64,000 nt of DNA from DATBJG01 sp963790545 (GCA_963790545.1 CAWBPA010000017.1:1364001-1428000); one strand, 5' to 3'; positions 9,193-19,463 are shown, counted from the stretch's first letter. Numbers and translations: made by a program. The notes: generated by a model from the sequence alone, not told the origin.

Positions 9193-10902
9193 CTACTCCT
9201 GCGCGTGTTTCGGGTCAAGCTTCGTCACGGCGTCGTAGACGATCCTCCCCCCAACCATGGTCATCACGGGCTGGATGTCCTTGATCTGGTCGGCGGGCAC
9301 CGTGAGGTAGTCCCGATCCAATGCCACGAGATCGGCAAGCTTGCCGGGCTGGATCGAACCGAGATTGTTTTCCTGAAAGACAAAGTAGGCATTCTTCCGC
9401 GTGTGCGCAATCAGCGCGTCCTCGCGGCTGACCGTCTGCCGCATCACCTTGGTCCCCCCGGCCATCCTGCCGGTCACAGCAAAATACAGAGTCGTGAGCG
9501 GCAGCGTTTGATTGGCGGCAGTCCCGTCACTCCCCAGTCCCCAGGCGATGCCGCTCGATTGAATCGTTGCCAGAGGTGGCATGTCGTACGCGCCATCGCC
9601 AAAGCCTTCGTGCATGATCGCCCCGTTGATGACAGCCCAGGGGTGCACCGCGGCATACATGCCCAGCTTCTTCATCCGCTCTATTTGTGTGCCGTTAATC
9701 TGGTTCACGTGCGCCAGGGCCCAGCGAAGATTCCTGATGGGAATCTCCTTGTTTATCGCTTCGATTTGATCCAGGAACGCGTCAATGGTGTCACGCAGCT
9801 CGGCGTGCACGTGCAGCGGCAGACCAGCCCTGGCAATTTCCATGGCCATGCGGCGCCAGTGCTCGAGCTGCTCGGGTCGCGGATCCGATTTGACCGCGAA
9901 CATGCGATCGTGGAGCGGCGTGTAGACACTCTCCCCGAACACGACATGGTCGATGTACTCATCGCCCTGAAACAGCTTCATCTGGGCGATCTGTGTGATG
10001 GATCGGTCGACCTGCTCGGGCGATGCGGCAGAGGCACCGCCAATGCAAAACACCCGGACGTTGAGCCGCCCCTCGGTCTTCCACCGTTCGAAAATCTCCA
10101 GCACGTCGGCATTGCAACCAGCCACACCAAAGGCGGTGAGCCCCGCGCGGTTCATGTCCTTGATGAGCGCCTGACTGCCCGCCTCGAGCCGGTCCGGGGC
10201 AATCTTCGGAAGCCTGGCCGCAACAGGACGAGTCGCGGCGATATCACCGCGAATGACCCCGGTGGGGATACCGGACGCATCGCGCTGGATGGTGCCCTTG
10301 ACGAAGTCAGGCGGGTCCGGAGCATGTGGCAGAATCCCGAACGCCTTCAACGCCGGGCTGTTCAGAAAGACCTGATAGTACGATTCCTGCAACGCGACGG
10401 GGTTGTTCGGCGCGACCGCATCGAGTTCGGCCCGCGTGAATGGTTTCGGATCGTCCGCGAACTGGGCCGTCGCCCAGCCACCAATGTTGAACACCCATTC
10501 TCCCGGACCCACCGCAGCCGCACGGGCGCGCAACAACTCGATCGCGCGCTTTCGGGAGGTGATCCCGTCCAGCCGGAGCTCCAGCTGCCAGGTGGTTCCC
10601 GCACGCAGGAGGTGCATGTGGTTGTCGATCAGACCCGGAATGACGGTCTTGCCTGCCAGGTCGATCCGTCTCGTGTTCGGCCCGGCAAGTTTCGCGATGT
10701 CGGCAGTGGTGCCGACCGCCACGATCCGATCGCGGCTGACGGCAATGCCTTGGGCAATCGTGAACCGCTCGTCGACGGTGACGATTTTCCCGTTCGTGAG
10801 GATGACGTCTGGCACAGGTTGTTGCGCACGGAGAATCGCATACGTTCCCGCGAGCATCGTCAGCACGCCAACAAGACTCACGGTGCGAATACGGCGGCTC
10901 AT
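9193..10902 (-). CDS. secreted amidohydrolase, YtcJ-like
   Basis: This encodes 569 residues with an N-terminal membrane-spanning or signal segment (VSLVGVLTMLAGTYAIL). The amidohydrolase-3 pattern is clear: VILTNGKIVTVDERF, IPGLIDNHMHLLRAG (metal-binding H-x-H), HVHAELRDTIDAFLDQI, WALAHVNQI, and the closing GSIQPGKLADLVALDRDYL. These enzymes hydrolyse amide or related C-N bonds with a mononuclear or binuclear metal centre; the substrate is unknown. It is followed 41 bp downstream by the DUF6152 gene on the same strand. Confidence 0.92.
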   Translation of the reverse strand: MSRRIRTVSLVGVLTMLAGTYAILRAQQPVPDVILTNGKIVTVDERFTIAQGIAVSRDRIVAVGTTADIAKLAGPNTRRIDLAGKTVIPGLIDNHMHLLRAGTTWQLELRLDGITSRKRAIELLRARAAAVGPGEWVFNIGGWATAQFADDPKPFTRAELDAVAPNNPVALQESYYQVFLNSPALKAFGILPHAPDPPDFVKGTIQRDASGIPTGVIRGDIAATRPVAARLPKIAPDRLEAGSQALIKDMNRAGLTAFGVAGCNADVLEIFERWKTEGRLNVRVFCIGGASAASPEQVDRSITQIAQMKLFQGDEYIDHVVFGESVYTPLHDRMFAVKSDPRPEQLEHWRRMAMEIARAGLPLHVHAELRDTIDAFLDQIEAINKEIPIRNLRWALAHVNQINGTQIERMKKLGMYAAVHPWAVINGAIMHEGFGDGAYDMPPLATIQSSGIAWGLGSDGTAANQTLPLTTLYFAVTGRMAGGTKVMRQTVSREDALIAHTRKNAYFVFQENNLGSIQPGKLADLVALDRDYLTVPADQIKDIQPVMTMVGGRIVYDAVTKLDPKHAQE

Positions 10903-10909
10903 AGACCCC

Positions 10910-11191
10910 CTATTGGAGTTTTTTCAATCCGTCGAAGGCCGTCAATACGTACAGTCCGCGCCCGTCCACGACACGACACATTTTGCCCTTGTCGCGCGCC
11001 ATGAGCACGACTTTCGTTCCCGAGGTGAACTCACCATCCGGCGCCTTCCCTGCTTTCGTCCCGTAATAATAGGGCTGGTCCTTGCGTACTTCGTGCGTGA
11101 ATTGGTTGGGGGGCGGCCGGACGTGGTTCGCGGGAGGGACCAGAGCCGAGTCAGGGACGACGACCGGCTCCGGTCGCAGCATTCTGTCCAT
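10910..11191 (-). CDS. hypothetical protein, 93 aa
   Basis: This is a small basic protein with a Pro-rich N-terminal half (VPPANHVRPPPNQF) and a C-terminal beta-like segment (GTKVVLMARDKGKMCRVVDG). It ends 7 bp before the amidohydrolase start, so co-transcription is likely. No signal peptide or known domain is evident. The C-terminal half could be an SH3-like strand set, but I cannot support a function. Confidence 0.55.
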   Translation of the reverse strand: MDRMLRPEPVVVPDSALVPPANHVRPPPNQFTHEVRKDQPYYYGTKAGKAPDGEFTSGTKVVLMARDKGKMCRVVDGRGLYVLTAFDGLKKLQ

Positions 11192-11206
11192 TGGCTTCCG
11201 ACGGGT

Positions 11207-12064
11207 CTATTTTACTAGGCTGCTGTCCGGCAATGTGATGGGAATGACCGGCAGCGCGTGAGGTCGGGTATGCGTGGTGACCGCACCGCTCGCAGCCAGC
11301 GCCAGCAGGTTGGGCAGCGAGTACGCTTCCGCCTTCTTCAGATCGACCTTGTAGCCCACGTCCTTCAGGCTACCCACGGTCATGCGGCTCAATGGGTTGT
11401 TAGGAGCGGCGATGAATCCTGACATCAGCTCATTGCGAAACACGCTTTCGCGCCAATGAGCGTCGCGTGTGCCTGGGCCACCGGCATTTTCCACGGGCAC
11501 CTCGGCCGCGGCCGAGTGCTTCAGTTTTCCGTACTCCTTTTTGGCGGTCGTGCCGGTAAACCTTGGATTCGACGTTCCGGCTCCCTTCAGCTTGCCTTTG
11601 TCTGACCAGATGGTGCCCACACCGATCACGTGTCCCATCTCGTGGGTGATGACGTCCTTCAGCGTGCCACTGCTCTGCATCTCGGCGAGATCCGCGGTAT
11701 CAAAAGACATGATGCCCTTCACCGGCAGAAACGCGGCCTTGCCCGCGGACGCCGGCCTCAAGTGTGTCGGGCCGGCCTGCCCGAGGATGCCTCCGGGTCC
11801 GTCGATGTCCACGCCTTGCGCAAGGATCAGCAGATCGTCGATGATCTCGCCGTCCACCTGCACGCTGGGCAGGTCACCCACAATCACCTTGGTCCATCGG
11901 TCGGCGGCGGCCTTGAACGCATTCTTCTGCGACGTCGTCAAGCCGCCGAGAAAGCGGACTTCAATCTTGTAGGCAGAAGTTGCTGCCGGCGTGCCAAGTG
12001 CCTTGGCCGCTTTTTTCGCCGACGCTACGTACGACTGGTACCTTGAGGACTTCTTTTTTGCCAT
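11207..12064 (-). CDS. leishmanolysin-like (M8) zinc metallopeptidase
   Basis: This encodes 285 residues. The metzincin zinc site HEMGHVIGVGTIW (H-E-x-x-H-x-x-G-x-G) is followed about 60 residues later by the distal ligand block DAHWRESVFRNELMSGF. That block matches the leishmanolysin motif H-W-E...NELM(T/S)G, where His is the third zinc ligand and the Met lies in the Met-turn. The N-terminus is Lys-rich (MAKKKSSRYQSYVASAKKAA) with no visible signal peptide, which is unusual for an M8 enzyme. It may be released by another secretion route. The C-terminal part (SRMTVGSLKDVGYKVD) matches the family's usual 'dlGY' end. Confidence 0.85.
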   Translation of the reverse strand: MAKKKSSRYQSYVASAKKAAKALGTPAATSAYKIEVRFLGGLTTSQKNAFKAAADRWTKVIVGDLPSVQVDGEIIDDLLILAQGVDIDGPGGILGQAGPTHLRPASAGKAAFLPVKGIMSFDTADLAEMQSSGTLKDVITHEMGHVIGVGTIWSDKGKLKGAGTSNPRFTGTTAKKEYGKLKHSAAAEVPVENAGGPGTRDAHWRESVFRNELMSGFIAAPNNPLSRMTVGSLKDVGYKVDLKKAEAYSLPNLLALAASGAVTTHTRPHALPVIPITLPDSSLVK

Positions 12065-12210
12065 GACGCTTCCTGCTCCTTGCTGCTGGGGGGCAAAGAC
12101 GGGACTATGTGCCGTCGTGATCGTTTGGGGTAACGATCCGGCGCGGACGACCGAACAAAGTCAGCATACCGTGACCTGGGCTATCTGCGATCGCCGTGCT
12201 TCACACGGTT

Positions 12211-13767
12211 TCACACGATCAACCCAAGTCGTCTGAAGCTTGGTACCAGATTCTCGATCACGCTCTTTGCCACCACCCGCGTGTACGCTGACAGTTGCTC
12301 GCCGTCAGGGAGCGTGCGGCCGTCGCTCGTGGTCTTGAGCTTCAGTCGATTGACTTCCCCTTCCACGCGCGTTGCAAGGATTTCGACACCCTCGAGGCCG
12401 GCGATCCACCCTGAGAGCGCCACGGCCTCGATCGGGTGAATCTCCACGCCGTTGCCCAGAATCTGACTGGGGATCGCACGGCGCTCTCGACGCTCGATCA
12501 CGTCTGCCAGCACACGCTCCACAGTCGTATTCGCGAGTGTTTTGGCCTTGGAGACCGTCTTCAGCCTTACGGCTTTCGCAAACGGCATCAAGGTTCCCGC
12601 GGCAACCAGGAATGTCAGATTGCGACCGATTTCTGCCGGGTCCCTGCCCTGGCCCCCGAGGGTGCTGGCGACCTCACCAATTGTCATCGACCCTGAGTGC
12701 ATCAGCGACCGCAGCTCCCGGATGAATTCATCCTGGAAGCGGATCTCGCCACGGGGCACCTTGGCTTTCGCAGTGATCTCTTCTGGATTGCCCAAACTGC
12801 CGATGGCGACTTCGTGAAAGTGCCGCCTTGCCTCTGCCGGCTCGCGCGACTTCTGGCGCCGGACGAAGACATCCCGGCGGAAGCGCTGATTGGTGGCGAA
12901 ATCCATCGCAAGCTGCCGTTGACGCGGAGTCGCGAGCTTCGCGACCGCCTCGGCCGCCAGGCCGTCCACCATCAAGGTCGGATGGTTGTCGACCAGCGTG
13001 GCACTGCCCAGATAGCGGGTTTCCGCCTCAGCCATTTCGTCGGCAATGTCGATCGAGTAGAAGGGTTCCCACGTCTGGTTCAGAAACTCATGGGCGAGGT
13101 AGTTGCTGGGGCCCCGGACATAGGAATCGACCGCCGTGACGGCGGACGGATTGGCAGTGAAATAGCGCAACTTGCTGCCGCTCAACCCCTTCAATACTTG
13201 CAGCGCAACCTCCGTGCGTTCCGGGGTTGCACCTTTGGCCGTCGATGAGAACTCCAGCAGCAACCTCCGCAGCGGCGCTTCGGCCGACCAGCCGGGCAGG
13301 CAGTTGTAACTGACATAAACCAGGCCCCCTGGCTTGAGTGTTGTGCTCACGACGCGTCGGATGGCCTGCCGCGCCTCGGCGCCAACCCAACTATAGACAC
13401 CATGCAAGACGATGAAATCAAAGGGCGGGAGATTGAGCGAGAGCATCTGATCGAACGAGGACTCGTGAAACTGAACGTTGGACACGCCAAGCGCTGCCGC
13501 GTGCCGGACGCCCCCCTCGATATGGGCCGGATTGAGATCGCAGCCATGGAACTCGCCACTCGGAAACGCTGCCGCATTGACGACCGTCGAATTGCCAAAG
13601 CCGCAGCCGAGTTCGAGATATGTGAATGGCTTGTCGAGGATTCGCGGTCTGCCCCCATTCACCGCCGCGACATAATTCAGCCAGGCTGGCGACAACTCCC
13701 GAAAGAACTTGTCGGCGTAGCTCGTATCGGTGACGTAGCCTTGCGACCAGCCGGCGTTGCCGTTCAT
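12211..13767 (-). CDS. class I SAM-dependent methyltransferase with C-terminal regulatory domain
   Basis: This encodes about 518 residues from ATG 13767; a GTG start four codons upstream is possible. The Rossmann SAM-binding motif is FTYLELGCGFGNSTVVNAAA, followed by motif II (FHGCDLNPAHIEGG) and motif IV (FDFIVLHGVYSWV). About residues 220-520 match the methyltransferase regulatory domain that follows this type of methyltransferase in many Proteobacteria and Acidobacteria. The substrate is unknown. It stands between the metallopeptidase and the DsrE-like gene on the same strand. Confidence 0.85.
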   Translation of the reverse strand: MNGNAGWSQGYVTDTSYADKFFRELSPAWLNYVAAVNGGRPRILDKPFTYLELGCGFGNSTVVNAAAFPSGEFHGCDLNPAHIEGGVRHAAALGVSNVQFHESSFDQMLSLNLPPFDFIVLHGVYSWVGAEARQAIRRVVSTTLKPGGLVYVSYNCLPGWSAEAPLRRLLLEFSSTAKGATPERTEVALQVLKGLSGSKLRYFTANPSAVTAVDSYVRGPSNYLAHEFLNQTWEPFYSIDIADEMAEAETRYLGSATLVDNHPTLMVDGLAAEAVAKLATPRQRQLAMDFATNQRFRRDVFVRRQKSREPAEARRHFHEVAIGSLGNPEEITAKAKVPRGEIRFQDEFIRELRSLMHSGSMTIGEVASTLGGQGRDPAEIGRNLTFLVAAGTLMPFAKAVRLKTVSKAKTLANTTVERVLADVIERRERRAIPSQILGNGVEIHPIEAVALSGWIAGLEGVEILATRVEGEVNRLKLKTTSDGRTLPDGEQLSAYTRVVAKSVIENLVPSFRRLGLIV

Positions 13768-13833
13768 GTTGTTCACCACATTATGGCGTGAACAACAGAA
13801 ACGCCGCAGCAGCTAGACGTTCTCCGGATAACC

Positions 13834-14554
13834 CTATCCGACCGACGCGAACGTGTACCCCCGTTCCTGGCCTCGACTGAGCGCCACGATTCCAGCCGGC
13901 ACCATATGGGAGTTCGCGACCAGGTTGCCGACGACCTCGTTGTACACGGCATCGGCGTTTCCGCCGCTGGCTTGCGCCATGCCAGCCGCAAAAAGCCGAG
14001 TGGCAAGCTGGCACACCCCCAGATGCACCCCTCGCTTGAGCACGGAGTCGAGCGTGTTGCCGAGGCTCGGCAGCACCCCGGCATGCGAAGCCGAGTTGTA
14101 CACGTTGATCGTCGCTGGTTTCTTGGTCTGCGGATCGCTGAAGTTGATTCGCTGCGAGATCGTGGTCCCGGTACTTCGTCCAGATGGCGTCGTTGTACGC
14201 GAACACGGTCGCGAAATGCCGCAGGACTATGACAATGGCCGAGTCGGAGTCCTTCAGGCCGTAACCGGTCTGGCTAGATATCAGAAAGTTATTCGCATAC
14301 AGTAGGGCACTGCCGAACCCGTCGGCTGTGGTGGTATCGAGGAGCAGCCGATGCTGGCCCGGAAGCTGATCGAACCAATCATCCTGGGCGTGGCGCCTCG
14401 GCACGGCGCGAGTGGTACCGGCGGACTGACCCTGCAACGTGGCCCCGCCACCAACCAGAGCGGCGCCGAAGACCGCGGTTGTCCCGGCCCCAACCCGCGA
14501 GAGAAACGAACGACGGGGTGACGGCAACCAGCTCATACTGTTCCTCGCTTTCAT
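13834..14554 (-). CDS. Tat-exported DsrE-like protein (frameshifted)
   Basis: The N-terminus carries a twin-arginine signal, SPRRSFLSRVGAGTTAVFGA. The mature part has HRLLLDTTTADGFGSALLYANNFL and AIVIVLRHFATVFAYNDAIW, then continues in another frame with INVYNSASHAGVLPS ... LKRGVHLGVCQLATRLFA, resembling a DsrE/DsrF-type fold with a conserved Cys. The break is near 14160 (KYR-D/H-ISQRINF), and one extra base explains it. Its role is unknown. DsrE-like proteins are sulfur-relay or small redox proteins; a periplasmic version is inference. Confidence 0.6.
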
Positions 14555-14705
14555 GACATATCGTGTCGGACGGCCTACTGGCCGAACTCAGTTTCGGAAC
14601 TACAACATGCAGTTCTGACACGCATCGTATTGGTGTCGCCGCGCCTGGTCAATAACGTCGACGTGTGGTTCGGATAGGGCCGCTTGGCAGGTATGGAGCT
14701 ATAGA

Positions 14706-15977
14706 ATGGCTACTCTCATGAATCACGCGCGTATTTCCCTGTTGCGCACGGCCCTCGCCGTCGTGGCCGTGGCGGTGCTCGTCGCCTCAGTGGGGGCCCA
14801 GCCCCCAGCCCTTTCCAAGGCCGGAGCCGCGGTTCTTATTCAGCGTCTGGACGCGGCAACCCGGCGTGGCGACGTGCCGGCGGTGGTCGTGCTGGTGACC
14901 AATGCCGACGACGTCATGTTCGAGCATGCGGCTGGAAGGCGCGACGTCTCCAACAACGCCCCGCTGACGGAGAACGCAATCTTCAGGATCGCGTCGATGA
15001 CCAAGCCGGTGACCTCGGCAGCAATCATGATGCTCGTGGAGTCCGGACGTCTCGGGCTTGACGATCCTGCGAATCGATATCTGCCGTCGATTGATGCCTT
15101 GAAGGTTGTGACCCACGTCAACCCGGATGGATCCCTCGAATTGCGGCCGCCGCGCCGTGCCATCACGATACGCGACTTGCTGACGCACACGTCCGGAATC
15201 GGTTACGGCAACTTCGATCCAATCCTGTTCAAGCTCCAGCAGAGCGGCACAGGCGAACAAGACCTTCCTCTGCTCCATGATCCCGGCGAGAAGTGGACGT
15301 ACGGCGCGAGCACAAAGTATCTCGGCGACATCGTCGAGCGGGTGTCGGGGCAACCTCTCGATACGTTCCTGCGGACGCGCCTGCTCGAACCGTTGGAGAT
15401 GGCCGACACCTCCTTTGAGCTTGCCGCGGACGCTCGGGCCCGTCTGGTTACGGTGCATCAGCGCGTGAACGGCGTGCTGATGGAGCGGCCGAACCCGGAC
15501 GTTGCGCGAAACGCCGTCCGCGGGGACGGCGGCCTGTTCTCGACCGCCCGTGATTATGGCAAGTTCCTGCGCCTGTTCTTGAACGGCGGCCGCGCCGGGC
15601 CCACGCGGCTTCTCTCGGAGTCGTCGATCCGCGACATGACTCGGAACCAGATCGGTCAATTGGTCGTCCGTAGGCAGCCGGTCCCGAACGCCGCCGTCAG
15701 CAAGCCGTTTCCTCTCGGCGGAGCGACTGAGTACTGGGGCTTTGGCGACACCTGGGGCCTGGGGTTCCAGATTTCCGCGCCCACGACGTTGCTTCATCGA
15801 CGCGCACCGGGCAGCTACAGCTGGGCGGGCATCAACAACACCCATTTCTGGGTCGATCCACAACGACAGATTGCGGTCGTCGTGTTGATGCAGGTGCTCC
15901 CGTTCTATGACGATGCCTGCATCCAGCTGCTGACGGATGTGGAGGAGCTTGTCAATCAGTACGTAGGCGCGCGGTGA
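14706..15977 (+). CDS. secreted serine hydrolase, class C beta-lactamase family
   Basis: This encodes 423 residues. GGAG lies 8 bp before ATG 14706. A signal peptide (LLRTALAVVAVAVLVASVGA) precedes the beta-lactamase fold. The catalytic S-x-x-K is in FRIASMTKPVTSAA, and the Y-x-N-like motif is YGAS in WTYGASTKYLGDIVERVSG. The end segment YSWAGINNTHFWVDP corresponds to the KTG-box region. Members include esterases and D-aminopeptidases; true beta-lactam hydrolysis is not implied. Its stop codon is immediately followed by the kinase start codon. Confidence 0.92.
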   Translation: MATLMNHARISLLRTALAVVAVAVLVASVGAQPPALSKAGAAVLIQRLDAATRRGDVPAVVVLVTNADDVMFEHAAGRRDVSNNAPLTENAIFRIASMTKPVTSAAIMMLVESGRLGLDDPANRYLPSIDALKVVTHVNPDGSLELRPPRRAITIRDLLTHTSGIGYGNFDPILFKLQQSGTGEQDLPLLHDPGEKWTYGASTKYLGDIVERVSGQPLDTFLRTRLLEPLEMADTSFELAADARARLVTVHQRVNGVLMERPNPDVARNAVRGDGGLFSTARDYGKFLRLFLNGGRAGPTRLLSESSIRDMTRNQIGQLVVRRQPVPNAAVSKPFPLGGATEYWGFGDTWGLGFQISAPTTLLHRRAPGSYSWAGINNTHFWVDPQRQIAVVVLMQVLPFYDDACIQLLTDVEELVNQYVGAR

Positions 15978-18748
15978 ATGATGGCGGTGCAGCTAGGTTC
16001 GCGCGTCGGCGGATACGAGATCACGGCGCTCCTTGGGCGCGGAGGGATGGGCGAGGTGTATCGTGCCCGCGACACGAAGCTCGGGCGCGAGGTGGCCATC
16101 AAGATCCTGCCCGACGTGTGGGTGACCGATCCGGACCGGCGAGCCCGCCTGGACCGAGAGGCTCGAGTGCTCGCTTCGCTCAATCACCCGCACATCGGCG
16201 CGATCTACGGCACCGAGGAGAGCAGCGATTTCTCAGCGTTGGTGCTCGAGTTGGTCGAGGGCGAGACGCTTGCCGAGCGGCTGTCGCGCCTCGAGCCGCC
16301 CCGTTCAAGCGCGCCGAGGTCAGGCCCCGGGTCGGCTCCAGGTCAGAAGGCCGGATTACCGCTGAAGGAAGCCCTCGAGATCGCGCGCCAGATTGCTGAC
16401 GCGCTCGACACCGCTCATGAACGCGGCGTGATCCATCGCGATTTGAAGCCCGCGAACATCAAGATCAATCCGTCAGGCGTCGTCAAGGTCCTGGACTTCG
16501 GGCTGGCCACCTATCAGCCCGGTGCCACCGCGTTTGGAGACGCCGCGCCCGAATCGGCGAGCGATGCGCACACGATGGCACTCAGTACGCTCCCTGGCAC
16601 GATTCTCGGGACAGCCGGGTACATGAGCCCCGAGCAGGCGCGGGGCAGGTCTGTGGATAAACGGACGGACATCTGGGCGTTCGGGTGCGTGCTGTACGAG
16701 ATGCTTTCGGGACGCCCGCCATTCGGCGGCGAAACCACTTCCGACGCGATCGCCGGCATCTTGGAACGCGAACCCGAGTGGATGACGCTGCCAAGCAGCC
16801 TTCCGGCCGGGGTGCGAGGACTGCTTGAACGCTGCCTCGCGAAGGATCCGAAGCAACGCCTGCGTGACGTCGGCGATGCGCGATTCGAGATAGAAAAGGC
16901 GCTCGCCTTGCCCAGTGCGCCGCCGGTGATGACCCATGTGCCGGCGGCCCGACGAACGACCGCACGATGGGTCGCCGTCGTCGCGGGGACGGCCATTCTC
17001 TCGGGCACCGCCGTCTGGATGCTCACACCCCGATCCTCGCCGGCTCAATCCGCGCTCTGGTCGGTGTCGCGTCTCGCGGTCTCCCCGCCCGCGGGCGTTC
17101 CTCTGGCCGTCGATACCGCGCGGGTCGCCGTGTCGCCTGATGGCCGCAGCGTCGCCTACGTCGCGGGTCGTGGCCGCCGTCAGCAGATTTACCTTCGAGA
17201 TCTCGATCAATTCGACAGCATCCCGATCCCGGGCACTGAAGGCGGAAGCAACCCGTTCTTTTCGCCTGACAGCCAATGGCTCGGGTTCTCCGCCGCTGGA
17301 GGACTGAAAAAGGTGCTCCGCAGCGGCGGCACGCCATTGATGATCACCGAGGTCGTCGCTCTTGTGACGTGGGCTTCGGAGCCGAAATGGCAGGCTGACG
17401 ACACGATTCTTTTCACGCCCACACTCGGCGCTGGCATCTGGCGGGTTTCTGCCGCTGGCGGAACCCCAAGTGAGGTGACAACGTTGGCGGCCACCGAGCT
17501 CAGCCATCGTTGGCCGCAGATCTTGCCTGGCGGCAAAACCCTGCTATTCAGCGCATTCACCGGCTCCGGCGACACCCAGATCTACGCTCAGTCACTCGAG
17601 ACCGGCCAGCGCCGCGCGCTCGTCAAGGGCTCCGGCGCCAGCTATCTTCCCACCGGACACCTGGTCTACGTTCAGGCCGGCACCCTGATGGCGATGCCGT
17701 TCGATTCCGCCCGCCTTGAAGCCACGGGGCCGGCAGTCGCGGTGTTGTCCGGCGTCATGGAGATGACCCGGCTTCGCAACAGCACGCTCGCGAATCAAGC
17801 GCCGCAGGTCAGCTTCTCTGCCGCCGGCACGATGGCGTACGTTCCGGCAGGCAAGCCCCGCCAGACCGCGCTCACGTGGGTCGGTCGCGCCGGGGGCGAG
17901 ATGTCCACGGGAGCGTCCGGCGGCACGTACCTATCAGCCGCGCATCTCTCCAGACGGTGGGCGCGTGGCGGTGACCGTCCGAGGGGTGGACCGCGATGAT
18001 GTGTGGTTGTACGACCTGACCCGCGAGACGTGGAGCCGGTTTACTTCGCAGGGGAACAACGCCTTTCCGGTCTGGGCGCAGGATGGTCGCAGACTCACCT
18101 ATGTCTCCGACAAAGCCGGTCTGGACAACATGTACCTGGAAGCCATTGGACGGGAGCGGTCCGGAGGAGCGACTCATGGCGAGTGAGCGGCCGAACTATC
18201 CCTTCTCTTGGTCGCGTGACGGCGTCCTGCTGTTCGTCTCCGTGTCCCTTCGTACCGCGCAGGATCTCTGGGTCCTCGGAACAGGTGGCGAGCGAAAGGC
18301 AGCCGCGTTTCTCGAGACGCCGTTTGTCGAGGGAGCGCCGGCGCTTTCGCCGGACGGTCGATGCGTCGCGTACGTGTCGGGCGAATCGGGGCGTAACGAG
18401 ATTCAAGTCCGGAAGTTTCCGGACTCCGGAGAGAAGCTGACGATCTCGACCGAAGGCGGCAACGAGCCGGTCTGGTCGCGGAACGGTCGAGAGTTGTTCT
18501 ATCGCAGTGGTGACGCGATGATGGCCGTCGAAGTCACGACGAATCCCGTGCTGAGCGCGAGCAAGCCGAGACGACTGTTCGAACGGCCCTATGAGCTCAG
18601 TTCTGCCCTTTGGCCTGATTACGACGTGTCACCCGACGGTCAGCGGTTCCTGATGGTCAAGATGGTTGACGAATCCGAGGCGCCCGCTCAGATCAACGTC
18701 GTGCTGAACTGGCAAGAAGAGCTGAAGCGGCTGGTGCCGACGCGGTGA
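15978..18748 (+). CDS. membrane Ser/Thr protein kinase with C-terminal TolB-like beta-propeller (two frameshifts)
   Basis: The cytoplasmic kinase domain spans about residues 10-300, with glycine loop GRGGMGEVYRARD, Lys in EVAIKILP, catalytic loop HRDLKPANIKIN, DFGLATYQ and GTAGYMSPEQARGR. One TM helix (VAVVAGTAILSGTAVWML) leads to an extracytoplasmic WD40/TolB-like propeller with repeated SPDG motifs. The propeller continues through two frame changes. An extra C at about 17930 (within TACCTAT) and another at about 18135 (within TACCTGG) restore YQPRISPDGG and KPLDGSGPEERL when removed. The full length is about 920 residues, typical of acidobacterial receptor kinases. The ligand and target are unknown. 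Confidence 0.9.
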
Positions 18749-18764
18749 GATGAGTTGCAGGCCT

Positions 18765-19406
18765 CTATGCATCATCCCACAGATGGACCCGGGTTCCATC
18801 CGGCAAGATGAGCTTCAACGCCGTCGAGGCGCTGGCGAGCGACAACCCGACGTCGCGTCCATCATTGATGCTGGCGGTGTCGACGAGTATTTCGAAATTC
18901 GAGCGGTGCCCAATGCAGGCCATCACCTGGTTGGCGCCTTGCTGGTCCCTGCAGGGATTCTGGTCGGGAAAGAGCACAGACACGGCGGCCGTGACTTGAT
19001 CGTTGCGAGCGTCATACTGCCAGTTGGGCGTGGGATTCCGGACGGGCGTATGGACGCAGTAGACGAGAGCGCCCTTTTCTGGATTGATCCATTGGTGATC
19101 GGACCCCCCGTACTCCCAGGCCAGCAAAGGAATGACCGGACGCTGATCCTTCCCACAGAGCGAGAGCAGTCGTTGTGCGGCCGGATCCGCGGCAACCTGC
19201 GCCGGCGTCTTTGCGTTGATGTCCCAATCCTTCCCGCGGTTCCCTCGATGGGTCGCCTTGTAACTCTCGACCCATTCTTTGACCTGTTCGAACGACGCCG
19301 GCGCGGAACCAGATCCGCCCGTCTGCTCGGTCGCCACGACTGGCCGTGTCATCAGAGCGGCCATCCCCAGGAGCCCCCAAAAGAGCCAAACAGTGACGAG
19401 TCGCAT
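18765..19406 (-). CDS. secreted hypothetical protein
   Basis: This encodes 213 residues. The start at 19406 is chosen for its GGAGAGGG ribosome binding site; the frame is open further upstream, but that part is encoded by an interspersed hairpin repeat. A signal peptide (TVWLFWGLLGMAALMTRPVVA) is followed by a domain with four Cys (LCGKDQRPV, VYCVHTPV, NPCRDQQGA, ACIGHRS) that could form two disulfides. No family is recognised. It is convergent with the kinase gene, 16 bp apart. Confidence 0.65.
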   Translation of the reverse strand: MRLVTVWLFWGLLGMAALMTRPVVATEQTGGSGSAPASFEQVKEWVESYKATHRGNRGKDWDINAKTPAQVAADPAAQRLLSLCGKDQRPVIPLLAWEYGGSDHQWINPEKGALVYCVHTPVRNPTPNWQYDARNDQVTAAVSVLFPDQNPCRDQQGANQVMACIGHRSNFEILVDTASINDGRDVGLSLASASTALKLILPDGTRVHLWDDA

Positions 19407-19436
19407 GGACCCTCTCCAGATCGGTCGTGCCCACCG

Positions 19437-19463
19437 GTACGTAGCGCAGGCCTTTAGGCCTGC
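19437..19463. repeat. GTAGCGC-hairpin interspersed repeat (copy 1)
   Basis: TACGTAGCGC is followed by a perfect 8-bp hairpin, GCAGGCCT-tt-AGGCCTGC. A related element, GTAGCGC followed by a 9-bp GC hairpin, lies at 28470-28494, and a decayed one at 6574-6594. In translation it yields the artefactual peptide GLKACATYR. Confidence 0.7.

Noticed and set aside
9109..11004. Long plus-strand open frame (about 630 codons) opposite the YtcJ-like amidohydrolase
   Set aside because: It is antisense to a well-supported enzyme gene, has Arg/His/Gly-rich non-protein-like composition, and arises from high GC content.
14787..15863. Minus-strand open frame opposite the serine hydrolase
   Set aside because: Shadow of the hydrolase gene, which has all its catalytic motifs on the plus strand.
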